NCBI RefSeq assembly: GCF_004342725.1
Contig: NZ_SMCP01000003.1
Span: 227,068 to 291,067 of the forward strand
Direction of reading: 5' to 3'
DNA: 64,000 nt
Source of the DNA: Testudinibacter aquarius
GTDB lineage: Bacteria; Pseudomonadota; Gammaproteobacteria; Enterobacterales; Pasteurellaceae
Below, one piece after another: positions 52,248-62,056 of the stretch (its first letter is position 1; each line of letters begins with the position of its first letter). Position numbers and translations under genes: made by a program. The notes under the pieces are model-generated. The model was not told the origin of the DNA, searched no databases, and saw nothing but the letters and a program-made list of their open reading frames with translations.

Positions 52248-53390
52248 TCACCAACAAAAATGCCCAATCAGCTTCGCCAATAAATCTCTAGTCGGTTGCA
52301 CATATTTCGTTTCCAAAAACTCATCCGGTTGGTGCGCCTGTTCGATCGAGCCGGGGCCGAGGATCAAAGTTGGGCACAGCTGCTGAATAAATGGCGCTTC
52401 AGTACAGTAGTTGACGGTTTGCGCGGTTTCTCCCAGCAGTTTTTCCACCACCTGTACCACTTGCGCCGAATGCGGGCATTCGTAGCCGGGAATCGGTTCG
52501 TAAAGTGCGGTTAGGGTCACACGATCGCCCCAACGTTCGATTAACGGTTGCAGCGCTTGCTGCATCATCTCGTTCAGATCTTTCAATTCCAGATTCGGCA
52601 ACGGACGCACGTCGAATTGCAGTTCGCAGCAGGCGCAAATCCGATTGAGGGCATCGCCACCGTGAATATTGCCCAAGTTCATGGTCGGATACGGAATCAC
52701 AAACCCGTCGTGGCGGTATTTTTCACGCAGCGTATCACGCAGTCCAATCAGATGCGTGGTCGCTTGATGCATAATTTCAATCGCATTGATCCCTTTGTCC
52801 GGATCGCTGGAATGCCCCGATTTGCCGATCACCCGCACCGCATTGCCCATATAGCCTTTGTGCGCGCGGATCGGTTGTAATCCAGAGGGTTCGCCGATAA
52901 TCGCACAGTCGGGGCGAATATGCGCATGTTTAGCAAAGGTGCGGGCGCCGAGCATGGTGGTTTCTTCATCGGCGGTGGCAAGAATACGCAGCGGTTTTTT
53001 CAGTTGGCTCAGATCCAAATTCGCCACCGTATCCACCACAAAGGCGAAGAAGCCTTTCATATCCGCCGTGCCCAAGCCGTAAAATTTGCCGTCTTGTTCG
53101 GTCAGTTTGAACGGATCAAAACTCCAGCGCCCGGCATCAAACGGCACGGTGTCGGTGTGTCCGGCCAGCAGCAGTCCACCCTCGCCCTCACCGTAACTCG
53201 CCAGTAGGTTGTATTTATCGCGCGTCCCTTCCACCGCGATGATGTCGGTTTTAAAGCCCAGCGTTGCCAACCAATCCGCCAGAGTTTCGATCAAAGTGCG
53301 GTTGGATTGATCCTGCTCCGCCTCCAAACTGCTGATGGTCGGCAAACCGATTAAAGTGCGGTATAACTCGAGAAAGTGCGGTATTGACAT
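52248..53390 (-). CDS. argE: Acetylornithine deacetylase
   Basis: ArgE removes the acetyl group from N-acetylornithine to give ornithine. The 380-residue zinc peptidase-like protein (M20 family) has the metal-binding [12 protein letters not shown] and [12 protein letters not shown], the catalytic [11 protein letters not shown], and the dimerisation-domain [11 protein letters not shown]. Start [10 protein letters not shown] at 53390 follows AGGA; the in-frame extension to 53423 lacks support. Three uptake words lie in its first 40 codons. It faces argCBH across a shared operator region, as in enteric bacteria. Confidence 0.96.
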   Translation of the reverse strand: MSIPHFLELYRTLIGLPTISSLEAEQDQSNRTLIETLADWLATLGFKTDIIAVEGTRDKYNLLASYGEGEGGLLLAGHTDTVPFDAGRWSFDPFKLTEQDGKFYGLGTADMKGFFAFVVDTVANLDLSQLKKPLRILATADEETTMLGARTFAKHAHIRPDCAIIGEPSGLQPIRAHKGYMGNAVRVIGKSGHSSDPDKGINAIEIMHQATTHLIGLRDTLREKYRHDGFVIPYPTMNLGNIHGGDALNRICACCELQFDVRPLPNLELKDLNEMMQQALQPLIERWGDRVTLTALYEPIPGYECPHSAQVVQVVEKLLGETAQTVNYCTEAPFIQQLCPTLILGPGSIEQAHQPDEFLETKYVQPTRDLLAKLIGHFCW

Positions 53391-53419
53391 ATTTTTTCCT
53401 GATAATAGGGGGATTAACT

Positions 53420-53453
53420 TCAATAATTATGCAAAATTATGCATAATTAATCA
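53420..53453. promoter_or_regulatory. Tandem ARG-box-like sites between argE and argC
   Basis: TCAATAATTATGCA (53420-53433) and TGCATAATTAATCA (53440-53453) each match 12 of 14 positions of TGAAT-W4-ATTCA. Their centres are 20 bp apart, exactly as in the carA pair. TACAAT at 53499-53504 could be the argC -10 box. ArgR control of both directions is inferred. Confidence 0.65.
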
Positions 53454-53544
53454 TTCTTAAACTTTATTTAACGTGGTGCAAATCATGTATAAATCACATA
53501 CAATAGCTTTAACTTTTTGCCACTTATAAGGATTAGCCTACCCT

Positions 53545-54567
53545 ATGTCAAAATTAAAAGCCATCATTGTCGGTGCCAGCGGTTACACCGGTGCCGAACT
53601 TGCCCTGATCTTAAACCGTCATCCACAGTTTGAACTGAGCGGCTTGTATGTTTCAAGCAACAGCGCCGATGCCAACAAACCGATTTCCAATCTGTATCCG
53701 CAGCTGCGCAGTTTGGTCGATCTGCCGTTGCAGCCGTTGCCTGCCGACAACGCCGAAATCGGCAACTTGGCACAGCAGTTTGATACGGTTTTTTTGGCTA
53801 CCGCACATGAGGTCAGCCACGACTATGCGCCGATTTTCCTCAATGCCGGCTGCCAAGTGTTCGATCTGTCCGGGGCATATCGGGTAAATAACGCTGAATT
53901 TTATACCCAATATTATGGCTTCCAACACCAACATCCGCAACTGTTGCAAAGTGCGGTTTACGGCTTAGCGGAATGGAACCACGAACAGATCAAACAGACC
54001 GATTTGGTGGCGGTTGCCGGCTGCTATCCGACCGTGTCACAACTGAGCCTGAAACCGCTGCTGGAAAATGATTTGATTGACCGTTCCCAGCTGCCGGTGA
54101 TTAATGCCGTCAGCGGTGTGAGTGGCGCCGGACGCAAAGCCAATCTGACCAGCAGTTTCTGCGAAGTCAGTTTGAACGCTTACGGCGTATTTAACCACCG
54201 CCACCAGCCGGAAATCGCCAACCATTTGGGCTGCGACGTGATTTTCACCCCGCACTTGGGCAATTTCAAACGTGGCATTTTGGCGACCATCACCGCCAAA
54301 CTGAAAGCCGGTGTCAGCGCCGAGCAAGTGCAAGCGGCGTTTGAGCAAGCCTATCACGGCCGCCCATTGGTGCGCTTGTGCGGTCGTCATTTTCCGGCAA
54401 TTAAACAGGTGGAATTCACCCCGTTCTGTGATATTGCCTTTGCCGTCAAAGATCAACACATTATTATCGTCGGTGCAGAGGACAATTTGCTGAAAGGCGC
54501 GTCGGCACAGGCGGTGCAATGTGCCAATATCCGTTATAACTTCCCGGAAACCGCCGGATTATTTTAA
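53545..54567 (+). CDS. argC: N-acetyl-gamma-glutamyl-phosphate reductase
   Basis: ArgC reduces N-acetylglutamyl phosphate to the semialdehyde with NADPH, the third step of arginine synthesis. The 340-residue protein has the nucleotide-binding start [17 protein letters not shown], the active-site cysteine in [13 protein letters not shown] (near residue 157) and the conserved [17 protein letters not shown] lies 12 bases before the ATG, somewhat far. It leads argC-argB-argH; argB follows after 12 bases. Confidence 0.97.
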   Translation: MSKLKAIIVGASGYTGAELALILNRHPQFELSGLYVSSNSADANKPISNLYPQLRSLVDLPLQPLPADNAEIGNLAQQFDTVFLATAHEVSHDYAPIFLNAGCQVFDLSGAYRVNNAEFYTQYYGFQHQHPQLLQSAVYGLAEWNHEQIKQTDLVAVAGCYPTVSQLSLKPLLENDLIDRSQLPVINAVSGVSGAGRKANLTSSFCEVSLNAYGVFNHRHQPEIANHLGCDVIFTPHLGNFKRGILATITAKLKAGVSAEQVQAAFEQAYHGRPLVRLCGRHFPAIKQVEFTPFCDIAFAVKDQHIIIVGAEDNLLKGASAQAVQCANIRYNFPETAGLF

Positions 54568-54579
54568 TAGGAGCAGCTG

Positions 54580-55353
54580 ATGAGAGCCTTAGTCTTAAAA
54601 GTCGGCGGTGTGTTGCTCGACACGCCTCAAGCCATGGATAACCTGTTGACCGCACTTCGCCACTATCGCCAACAACACCAGCGCCAAATCGTGATTGTAC
54701 ACGGCGGCGGCATTGTGGTGGATAACTTGATGAAAAAGCTGAATTTGCCGGTGGCAAAAAAGAACGGTTTGCGCATCACGCCGAGCGATCAGATTGATAT
54801 TATCGTCGGCGCACTGGCCGGTATTGCCAATAAAACCCTGCTGGCAAAAGCCTTAAGCATGCAGCTGAATGCGGTCGGGCTGTTTCTGGGCGACGGCAAT
54901 ATGACCGAAGCGCAGCCGTTTGATGAGGAGTTAGGCCACGTTGCTAATGTGACTGCCAATGATCCAACGCTATTGACACAACTGTTACAAGCGGATTTTC
55001 TGCCGATTATCAGCTCAATCGGTTTGGACAAACAAGGGCGCTTGATGAACGTCAATGCCGATCAAGCGGCGATTACCATCGCCAAATTGATCGATGCGGA
55101 TCTGGTGATGTTGTCCGACGTGGACGGTGTATTGGATGCCAATAAGCAACGGATTGCGCAACTCGACAGCACGCAAATCGCCCAGTTGATTGCAGACCGG
55201 GTGATCACCGACGGCATGATCGTCAAGGTCAATGCAGCATTGGAAGCGGCAAAAGATTTAGGTCGTGGCGTGGACATCGCCAACTGGAAACATCCCGACA
55301 AGCTGACCGCCCTGTTAAGCGGCGAAATTGTCGGCACACGGATTTGTCCATAG
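54580..55353 (+). CDS. argB: Acetylglutamate kinase
   Basis: ArgB phosphorylates N-acetylglutamate. The 257-residue protein is the short form, as in enteric bacteria, which is usually not inhibited by arginine. The amino-acid-kinase motifs are present: LKVGGVLL at the start, VHGGGIVVD (phosphate loop), NVNADQAAITIAKLI and DGMIVKVNAALEA near the end. AGGAG precedes the ATG. About 90 bases separate it from argH. Confidence 0.97.
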   Translation: MRALVLKVGGVLLDTPQAMDNLLTALRHYRQQHQRQIVIVHGGGIVVDNLMKKLNLPVAKKNGLRITPSDQIDIIVGALAGIANKTLLAKALSMQLNAVGLFLGDGNMTEAQPFDEELGHVANVTANDPTLLTQLLQADFLPIISSIGLDKQGRLMNVNADQAAITIAKLIDADLVMLSDVDGVLDANKQRIAQLDSTQIAQLIADRVITDGMIVKVNAALEAAKDLGRGVDIANWKHPDKLTALLSGEIVGTRICP

Positions 55354-55445
55354 ACAACACATAGACAACAAATGCGGGGCGGATTAAAAAGCTCAACGTC
55401 TTGTTACTAAAAAACTAAAAATTTAAACAACAAAAGAGGAATTTT

Positions 55446-56819
55446 ATGGCACTTTGGGGCGGGCGCTTCACGCAAGCGGCGGATCAGCGGTTTAAACAAT
55501 TTAACGATTCATTGGTGTTTGACTACCGCTTGGCGGAGCAGGATATCGAAGGTTCAATCGGTTGGTCGAAAGCCTTGACTGCCGTTGGGGTTTTAACTGC
55601 CGCTGAACAGCAACAGCTGGAACAAGCGTTGCAAGCGTTGCACGCCGTGGTTGCCGCCGATCCACAGATTATCCTGCAAGACGATCATGAGGATATTCAC
55701 AGCTGGGTCGAGAGCAAACTGATCGAAAAAGTCGGCGACTTAGGCAAAAAATTGCACACCGGCCGCAGCCGTAACGATCAAGTAGCATTGGATATCAAAC
55801 TGTGGTGTAAACGGCAAGTCACCGAACTGCAAAAATCCATCCGCCAGCTGCAACACAAGCTGATCGCGACCGCCGAAGCCAATCAAAGTGCGGTGATGCC
55901 CGGTTACACCCACCTGCAACGGGCACAGCCGGTCACCTTTGCCCATTGGTGTCTGGCGTATTTCGAAATGTTAGAACGGGACTATTCACGCCTTGCTGAT
56001 GCCTATCAACGCATGAACAGTTGTCCGCTCGGCTGCGGAGCGCTGGCCGGCACAGCCTATCCGATTGACCGCGAGCAGTTGGCGCTGGATCTCGGTTTCG
56101 CCTCTGCCACCCATAACAGTTTGGATACGGTGTCCGATCGTGATCACATCATAGAACTGCTGTCTGCCGCTTCGTTAAGCATGGTGCATCTTTCCCGTTT
56201 CGCCGAAGATTTGATTATTTTCAACAGCGGCGAAGCCAATTTCGTCGAGCTGTCGGACAAAGTCACTTCCGGTTCATCGTTAATGCCGCAAAAGAAAAAT
56301 CCGGATGCCTGTGAATTGATTCGCGGCAAAACCGGGCGTGTGGTTGGGGCGTTAAACGGCATGTTAATGACGGTCAAAGGTCTACCGCTGGCGTATAACA
56401 AAGATATGCAGGAAGACAAAGAGGGTATTTTTGACGCACTGGATACCTGGCACGACTGTTTGGATATGGCAACATTGGTGTTGGACGACATTAAAGTCAA
56501 CCGTGAAAAAACCCAAGAAGCCGCACTGAAAGGCTACTCCAATGCCACCGAATTAGCGGATTATCTGGTCGCCAAAGGCATTCCGTTCCGCGACTCGCAC
56601 CACATTGTCGGCGAAGTGGTGGTGTATGCGATTCAGCAACAAAAAGCCTTGGAAGCATTAAGCCTTGAGGAGTTCAAACGTTTCAATTCGGTCATCGAGC
56701 ACGATGTTTACCCGATTCTGTCACTGCAATCCTGCCTCGACAAACGCTGCGCCAAAGGCGGCGTTGCTCCACAACGAGTTACTGAAGCGATTGCCGCTGC
56801 CAAAGTGCGGTCGGCATAA
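55446..56819 (+). CDS. argH: Argininosuccinate lyase
   Basis: ArgH splits argininosuccinate into arginine and fumarate. The 457-residue protein begins [20 protein letters not shown] and has the superfamily signature [12 protein letters not shown], with the flexible catalytic loop near residue 280, and [13 protein letters not shown] near residue 105. AGAGGAA precedes the ATG. It ends the operon with a clear terminator. argG, argD, argF and argA were not found in this window. Confidence 0.97.
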   Translation: MALWGGRFTQAADQRFKQFNDSLVFDYRLAEQDIEGSIGWSKALTAVGVLTAAEQQQLEQALQALHAVVAADPQIILQDDHEDIHSWVESKLIEKVGDLGKKLHTGRSRNDQVALDIKLWCKRQVTELQKSIRQLQHKLIATAEANQSAVMPGYTHLQRAQPVTFAHWCLAYFEMLERDYSRLADAYQRMNSCPLGCGALAGTAYPIDREQLALDLGFASATHNSLDTVSDRDHIIELLSAASLSMVHLSRFAEDLIIFNSGEANFVELSDKVTSGSSLMPQKKNPDACELIRGKTGRVVGALNGMLMTVKGLPLAYNKDMQEDKEGIFDALDTWHDCLDMATLVLDDIKVNREKTQEAALKGYSNATELADYLVAKGIPFRDSHHIVGEVVVYAIQQQKALEALSLEEFKRFNSVIEHDVYPILSLQSCLDKRCAKGGVAPQRVTEAIAAAKVRSA

Positions 56820-56847
56820 CTTAAAATTCCATTCTCGGTTTAGATAG

Positions 56848-56877
56848 CGCCATTGATAACAATCAGTGGCGTTTTTT
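56848..56877 (+). terminator. Terminator of argCBH
   Basis: CGCCATTGAT (56849-56858) pairs with ATCAGTGGCG (56862-56871) with one wobble and is followed by T6. Confidence 0.85.
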
Positions 56878-57049
56878 ATGCTTTTCTCGTCAAGATTAAC
56901 GCCTAAAAAGCCGCCAAAAATTGATCACGATCATACTTTGTGTCATGCGTGTAGCATCCCATTTGAAGTGTAAGCTATCTTCACGTAATATTTACAAGTC
57001 TGTTCTAAAGATCTTTTCAGCCATAACTTCTATAAATAAGGAATGACCT

Positions 57050-57823
57050 ATGCAATTCATCAAACTGAGTTTAACCGCACTTTGCCTCGGCTTAATCACC
57101 GCTTGTGGCGGAAGTGGCGGTGGTGGCGATAACAGTGGCAATACCACAACAACGATCAACGATAATGCCACTTCTCCGACTACCAATGTTGATACCCCGA
57201 ACACACCTAATACGGAAACCAATAATACTACGGGGCAAGTTTTAAAAATTAAAAATGGAAATGGAGTTATAGAAAACTTAAATACTACTAATTTATCATC
57301 AATTATTGTTGATGGTCAGACAATCCATATAACAATCCCAGGGATAAATAGTGGTACTTGGGCAGCACTTAACAATCAAAATACTTGCTGTGGTAGCTAT
57401 GACTCAGTCAAAATTGGTGGTGTGTTCGGTGTTGAAAATGAATATTTATTCTATAACGGAATCCCAACAAATGTTGCACAAATACCACAAGAAGGTCAAG
57501 CCACCTATAAAGGAGAATTCCTTTATTCCTCAGAAGCACAAGGTAGATATGAAACAAGTAGAAATACAAGAGCGGCAACATTTGAGGTTGATTTTGGCAA
57601 CAAAACCCTGAATGGTAAATTAGATGCCAGTATGACAGCAGTAACCATCGAAGCAAACATTACCGGCAACCAATTTGATGGGAAAGCAATTTCAGTCAAT
57701 GAAGTTGTAGAAGGAAAAGTGCAGGGACAATTTTTCGGGGAAAATGCAAAACAATTAGGTGGTTTAGCAGCCGCTAATGATAATACCAGTTGGAATGCTG
57801 TTTTTGCAGCACAAAAGCAGTAA
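57050..57823 (+). CDS. Surface lipoprotein with TbpB-type beta-barrel
   Basis: A 257-residue lipoprotein: signal with lipobox LITAC (cysteine at residue 19), a low-complexity linker rich in Gly, Asn and Thr (20-60), then a beta-rich domain. The end (VQGQFFGENAKQLGGLAAAN) has the GxFFGxxAxExGG pattern of transferrin-binding-protein-like barrels, which are moved to the cell surface by Slam proteins. Only one barrel is present, so it is closer to small Slam substrates such as factor-H or haemoglobin-binding lipoproteins than to TbpB. The ligand is unknown. TAAGGA precedes the ATG, and an uptake word lies in the signal sequence. Confidence 0.8.
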   Translation: MQFIKLSLTALCLGLITACGGSGGGGDNSGNTTTTINDNATSPTTNVDTPNTPNTETNNTTGQVLKIKNGNGVIENLNTTNLSSIIVDGQTIHITIPGINSGTWAALNNQNTCCGSYDSVKIGGVFGVENEYLFYNGIPTNVAQIPQEGQATYKGEFLYSSEAQGRYETSRNTRAATFEVDFGNKTLNGKLDASMTAVTIEANITGNQFDGKAISVNEVVEGKVQGQFFGENAKQLGGLAAANDNTSWNAVFAAQKQ

Positions 57824-57882
57824 ATCATTTAAATCGCTGACAAACATAACTTAAGAGGAGGCGCAAAGCCCCTCAATTATGC

Positions 57883-57947
57883 TTAGCCGTGTACGATAAA
57901 ATCGTGCACGGAACTATCTGCCTTGCACGGTAAGTCATACAAGGCTA
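57883..57947 (+). terminator. Branched inverted-repeat structure after the lipoprotein gene
   Basis: An outer stem TTAGCC/GGCTAA encloses two hairpins: CCGTGTACGAT/ATCGTGCACGG (57887-57897, 57901-57911; one wobble, 3-base loop) and CCTTG/CAAGG (57921-57925, 57939-57943). No strong T run follows until about 57956. It may be a terminator or a three-way RNA junction. Confidence 0.4.
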
Positions 57948-58045
57948 AACAACGATTTTTACTAAGGTTTAAAATGAGCATTCTGAATCCCCCAGTGGCT
58001 CTTATTTCTGCTATAATTTACCCAAATTTCTAATCAAGTCAATTT

Positions 58046-58354
58046 ATGCCATTTGATAACTCCGATCTCAACCAACACACCGCCAAAATCCACTGGCACG
58101 AGCTGCAACCGCACTTTGCGCGCGGGCGGGTACTGTATCTTTCCCCCAGCTTAAATTTGCTGGAAGTGGCGCAAGCGATGTTGCAGGATAACAGTGTTTA
58201 TATTGCCGAGCTGATCGAACAACAAAAAATCGCACCGGTCAGCGAACAGCAGGCACTGGATTTTTATCAGACCAATCAACAACTGTGGGCAGTGGTGCTG
58301 GCGCCGTGGGTGTTGGTGCAGCCGGTGGCGGATAAATCCCCGACGCTACAGTAG
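58046..58354 (+). CDS. DUF2288 family protein
   Basis: A 102-residue cytoplasmic protein of the DUF2288 family, recognised from the opening AKIHWHELQPHFARGRVLYL and from LLEVAQAMLQDN. It has no known function; the family is small and restricted to Gammaproteobacteria and relatives. A single gene, with no clear operon partner. It ends TLQ-TAG at 58354. Confidence 0.75.
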   Translation: MPFDNSDLNQHTAKIHWHELQPHFARGRVLYLSPSLNLLEVAQAMLQDNSVYIAELIEQQKIAPVSEQQALDFYQTNQQLWAVVLAPWVLVQPVADKSPTLQ

Positions 58355-58462
58355 GGTCTGTTGATCTTTATTTATAATTTGACGAATAAAGCGTACAAAG
58401 CATAGCGCACTTTGTTATGATTAGCCGTAGTCAGTTTGTTTTTTCTTCATTCAGGATAGATT

Positions 58463-59284
58463 ATGTCATTTAACCGCTCTTTCCGTGCTGTTGTTTCCGA
58501 TTTGGACGGCACATTGCTCACCAGCCAACATATCGTCGGCAGCTACAGTGCCGAAACCCTTAAACGCTTGGAAGATCAAGGGATTGATATCATCTTGGCT
58601 TCTGGACGCAACCATATTGACGTTTCACATATTTTGAACAAAATTGAATCTGAACGTGCCGCGATGATCACCTCCAATGGCGCACGAATTCATGATCTGC
58701 ACGGCAATTTGCTCTACAGCAACAGCTTGCCGGAACAGATTGCGTTTGAGTTGATGAATCTGGAGATTGACCACAATAATGTGATTCTGAATTCCTATCA
58801 AGACGACGGGTGGTTTATCAATGTGGATTTAAAACAGTTACGCAAATACCACAAAGATTCCGGTTTTGATTACAACGTGATCGATTTCAGCCGCCATCAC
58901 GGCAGAGGCACGGAAAAAGTGTTTTTTGTCGGGCGCACTGCTGCCGATTTGGCAATGGTCGAACAACAAATCCGCCAGCGCTATGCGGATCAAGTCAGTA
59001 TCACCTACTCCACTCCGCAATGCCTAGAAGTGATGAACCAAGGGGTGACCAAAGCCAATGCGTTGGCGCATTTGCTGCAAGATCGCCAATATGCGCTCAG
59101 CGATTGCATCGCCTTTGGCGACGGCATGAATGATATTGAGATGCTGAGCGAAGTCGGGCGCGGCTGTGTGATGGGCAATGCCGATCCACGAGTGAAAGCA
59201 GCACTACCGCACTTGCAGCAAATCGGACTGAACCGTGATGAATCGGTCGCCGCTTATTTGCGTGCGCTATTTAATTTGGTCTAA
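58463..59284 (+). CDS. Cof-type HAD phosphatase
   Basis: A 273-residue haloacid-dehalogenase hydrolase of the Cof/YidA subgroup. Motif I is VSDLDGTLLTS (nucleophile Asp near residue 13), motif II ILASGRN, motif III lysine in the VTKANALAHLL region and motif IV FGDGMNDIEML. A type IIB cap lies between motifs II and III. Such enzymes dephosphorylate sugar phosphates, PLP or nucleotide-like substrates; this one cannot be assigned. It is followed after 9 bases by a GST gene and then crcB, so the three probably form an operon. Confidence 0.92.
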   Translation: MSFNRSFRAVVSDLDGTLLTSQHIVGSYSAETLKRLEDQGIDIILASGRNHIDVSHILNKIESERAAMITSNGARIHDLHGNLLYSNSLPEQIAFELMNLEIDHNNVILNSYQDDGWFINVDLKQLRKYHKDSGFDYNVIDFSRHHGRGTEKVFFVGRTAADLAMVEQQIRQRYADQVSITYSTPQCLEVMNQGVTKANALAHLLQDRQYALSDCIAFGDGMNDIEMLSEVGRGCVMGNADPRVKAALPHLQQIGLNRDESVAAYLRALFNLV

Positions 59285-59293
59285 GAGGTCAGC

Positions 59294-59908
59294 ATGAAAC
59301 TTTGGTACTCCACTACTAGCCCGTTTGTGCGCAAAGTGCGGTCAGTGATTGCTTATCATCAACTGGAACAACAAGTTGAGCTGCTGCCGACCGTCGCCGC
59401 CAAAGCGGAATCGCCGCACAATCAGGACAATCCGCTCGGGCGTATTCCGGCATTACAAACCGATCAGGGCGAGTGGCTGTTTAACAGCAGCTTAATCGCA
59501 GAATATCTCGACAGTCTCGGCAAAAAACCGTCGCTGTTTCCGCAAGGGGAAAACCGCTGGCAGCTGTTGAATTTCCACGCCATCGCCGACGGCATCATGG
59601 AAAATACCCTGATGTATTTGGGCGAGCGTATGCTGCGCGATCCGGCAGAGTGGTGGCACAGCCGTCATCAGCAGATGATGGAACGCAATATCCGCTCGTT
59701 GCGTTATCTGGAACAACGCTTAGAACAGCTGGGTACGGAACTGAATATCGCCACATTATATGTGGTGTGCGTGATCGATTTCTTCCATTTCCGCCTGAAT
59801 GTTATCGGCATCAATCCAGCAGAAGTGGTACCGCACTTAGATTGCTGGGCGCAACAGATGAACGCAACCTATCCGTGTCTTGCCAGCACCAAGCCCTATC
59901 AAAGCTAG
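59294..59908 (+). CDS. Glutathione S-transferase family protein
   Basis: A 204-residue GST-fold protein. The N-terminal thioredoxin-like domain starts KLWYSTTSPFVRKVR, where the serine near residue 9 is in the position of the catalytic residue, and contains GRIPALQTDQGEWLFNSSLIAEYLD. The all-helical C-terminal domain follows. It resembles YibF-type GSTs. Its substrate is unknown. Nine bases separate it from the HAD gene and 15 from crcB. Confidence 0.88.
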   Translation: MKLWYSTTSPFVRKVRSVIAYHQLEQQVELLPTVAAKAESPHNQDNPLGRIPALQTDQGEWLFNSSLIAEYLDSLGKKPSLFPQGENRWQLLNFHAIADGIMENTLMYLGERMLRDPAEWWHSRHQQMMERNIRSLRYLEQRLEQLGTELNIATLYVVCVIDFFHFRLNVIGINPAEVVPHLDCWAQQMNATYPCLASTKPYQS

Positions 59909-59923
59909 AAGAAAAGGCTAAAA

Positions 59924-60298
59924 ATGCAAACCTTATTATTATTGTGCGGTGGGGCAAGTTTGGGCGCTACGGCACGTTGGCTGCTGGCGTTGTGGCTTAA
60001 TCCGCTGTTTAATCAAATGGCGCTCGGTACTTGGCTTGCCAACTGCCTCGGCAGTTTGCTGATCGGCATCTTAATGGGCGTATTTCTCAGTTTTCCCACC
60101 GTCAGTGCCGAATGGCGGTTGTTTTTAATCACCGGTTTTCTGGGCAGCTTCACCACGTTTTCCTCATTTTCGGCGGAAGTAATCGAAAAGCTGCTGAGCG
60201 ACAAATGGCTGAATGGATTCGGTGTGGTGTCCGCCCACCTCTTGGGTGCCCTGCTTTGCACCGCACTTGGCTTTTATTTATGGAGATGGCTACACTAG
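59924..60298 (+). CDS. crcB: Fluoride channel Fluc/CrcB
   Basis: CrcB forms a dimeric channel that lets toxic fluoride leave the cell. The 124-residue protein has four membrane helices and the signature GASLGATARWLLALWLN near the start, GTWLANCLGSLLIG in helix 2 (pore asparagine) and GFLGSFTTFSSFSAE in helix 3 (the Phe box and central Na+ site). No fluoride riboswitch is seen before the HAD-GST-crcB run. Confidence 0.95.
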   Translation: MQTLLLLCGGASLGATARWLLALWLNPLFNQMALGTWLANCLGSLLIGILMGVFLSFPTVSAEWRLFLITGFLGSFTTFSSFSAEVIEKLLSDKWLNGFGVVSAHLLGALLCTALGFYLWRWLH

Positions 60299-60317
60299 GG
60301 TCTGTCTAGACAGACCC
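60298..60317. terminator. Palindrome between crcB and the Nramp-like gene
   Basis: GGGTCTGTCT and AGACAGACCC form a perfect 20-base palindrome that begins on the last base of the crcB stop. It lies between converging genes. No T run follows, so it may be a stem end or protein-binding site rather than a strong terminator. Confidence 0.5.
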
Positions 60318-60367
60318 AGACTGCTGACAAAAGTTAAAATACACGATTAATATTGTAAAATAGGGGA

Positions 60368-61642
60368 TTATCCCAACAATCCCAGTTGTTGTACGATAAA
60401 CAACAGCGCAAAGGCGGTTAAATAAATCAAGCCTATGACAGACAGCCAATATAAGCCTTTGCTGATTTTATGCTCGCCTTTTAACACCAGCAATAGATTC
60501 AGGGTAGCAAAAATCGGCGTGGTGACAAACGAGGCTATCATCGCAAATTGCAACATCGGCGCCAGTGCATTGTTAAAGAAAAACAACACTGCCAAACCTG
60601 CCACCGTGGTGAAAAACATCGACAAGTTCAAGTAACCTTGGCGGGCTTCTTGTTTGTTCAGTAATAAGCGTATGGCTTCCACATTGCTGCGGCTGTAGCC
60701 GTCAATCACCGTGATGGTAGTGCCGAACATGCAGGCAAAAGCAATAAAAGCGATCAACAGCCGCGACCATTCACCGATCGTCACCGCATACATATTGATC
60801 AATTGAGCAATGTAACGTCCACCGACTTTCTCCACTTCCACACCGGAACCGTATTGCACCAACGCACCTAATGCCAAAAAGACCAGCGCCAATATTGCAG
60901 TACCGATATAACCGACGTTGAAATCAAACAGACCGTCACGATAAGAGACTTTAGTCAAGCGGCGCTTTGCTACCACCCACATGGAATTGATCGCAGAAAT
61001 TTCAATCGGCGCCGGCATCCAGCCCATCAATGCCACAATAAACGCCAACGCACCTAAATTCCATGGCGTTGCTGCTACATAATCCGGCGCAGCCACCGCA
61101 CCACGCATCATTGCAATCGCTACAGCGGTAATTGTGGCGATGGTCAACGAGATCATAATCAGTTTAGACACACCATCCAACACGCGGTATTTTCCCAACA
61201 GCAATAGCAGAAAACTGACGCCCAGCACCATAGCACTTAAGATCGGCACCGGTACGCTAAACGGCAATACAAACGTCAAAATCACCGCACATAGTAGACC
61301 AACCGCTGCTGTGTTTACCACAGTGGCAAAGATATTCAAAATAGTAAAAATCCAAAGATAAAACCGCCCTTTTTGACGATAACCTTCCAACAGCGTATTG
61401 CCGGTATCCAACGTATATTGTGCGCCGAAGCGGAAAAACGGGTATTTGAACAGATTAGCCAAAATGATGATGATCGCCAGCTGCCAGCCGTAAATCGCAC
61501 CGGATTGGGTCGAAGCGATCAAATGCGAGCCGCCGACCGCCGCTGATGCCATTAAAATGCCGGGGCCTAAAGCCTGTAATTTACTGCGGGCAGTCGAGGC
61601 TTCTTCTGTTGGTGCTTGCAGTGATTCACTGTTATTTGTCAT
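60368..61642 (-). CDS. Nramp-family membrane protein lacking the usual metal motifs
   Basis: A 424-residue protein with about eleven membrane helices. The fold is suggested by LGPGILMASAAVGGSHLIAS at the start of helix 1 and the LFKYPFFRFGAQYTLDTG block. In manganese/iron Nramp transporters helix 1 carries DPGN and helix 6 carries MPH. Here these are GGSH and MPAP (in GWMPAPIEISAINS), so the metal ligands are replaced. It may move a different cation or a non-metal substrate. It is read alone, with a 400-base upstream region. Confidence 0.8.
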   Translation of the reverse strand: MTNNSESLQAPTEEASTARSKLQALGPGILMASAAVGGSHLIASTQSGAIYGWQLAIIIILANLFKYPFFRFGAQYTLDTGNTLLEGYRQKGRFYLWIFTILNIFATVVNTAAVGLLCAVILTFVLPFSVPVPILSAMVLGVSFLLLLLGKYRVLDGVSKLIMISLTIATITAVAIAMMRGAVAAPDYVAATPWNLGALAFIVALMGWMPAPIEISAINSMWVVAKRRLTKVSYRDGLFDFNVGYIGTAILALVFLALGALVQYGSGVEVEKVGGRYIAQLINMYAVTIGEWSRLLIAFIAFACMFGTTITVIDGYSRSNVEAIRLLLNKQEARQGYLNLSMFFTTVAGLAVLFFFNNALAPMLQFAMIASFVTTPIFATLNLLLVLKGEHKISKGLYWLSVIGLIYLTAFALLFIVQQLGLLG

Positions 61643-62056
61643 ATTGGTGGTTCCTATTTGTGGTTCTTAAAAATGAATAAAAACCTAAGACTAAATCTGC
61701 CGTGTTATTTACCATTCAGCACGTGCCAAACTTAGTTTTAGGTTTAGTGCAATAAAAAATCAATTTGAAAAACAATTCAAAAGCCAAAGTAGCGTGTCAG
61801 CAAAACGTGACGATTATCTTTTATTTTTATAAAAGCACCGAACATTCTCATCATTTTTGATCTTCAACTTAGAATAAAAAACCAAATTAATTACAAATAA
61901 TAGCGTAAAATATTTTTTGTTTCTTATTTAAAATTGAACTGTTTTTCAAAAAGATAACCGAGTTTACTGATTATTTAAGGGATTGGCAATCTACTTTAAC
62001 GATTTCAAAAATCGTTGTCACAAAATAATGACAGCAGAATATGCTTTGAATCAGCA
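61643..62056. other. Intergenic region with a long inverted repeat
   Basis: AAACCTAAGACTAA (61681-61694) and TTAGTTTTAGGTTT (61732-61745) pair over 14 bases with one wobble. On the transcript of the Nramp-like gene this would form a stem followed by T5, about 40 bases before the start codon, so it could act as a leader terminator. AACGATTT/AAATCGTT (61998-62005, 62009-62016) lies just past the stop of the MFS gene. No gene is seen. Confidence 0.5.

Noticed and set aside
53430..53443. Third ARG box between argE and argC
   Set aside because: It overlaps the two better sites and matches fewer positions; the 20-bp pair explains the region.
54037..54519. 160-codon open frame opposite argC
   Set aside because: It is fully antisense to a conserved gene and has no recognisable protein features; a shadow frame.
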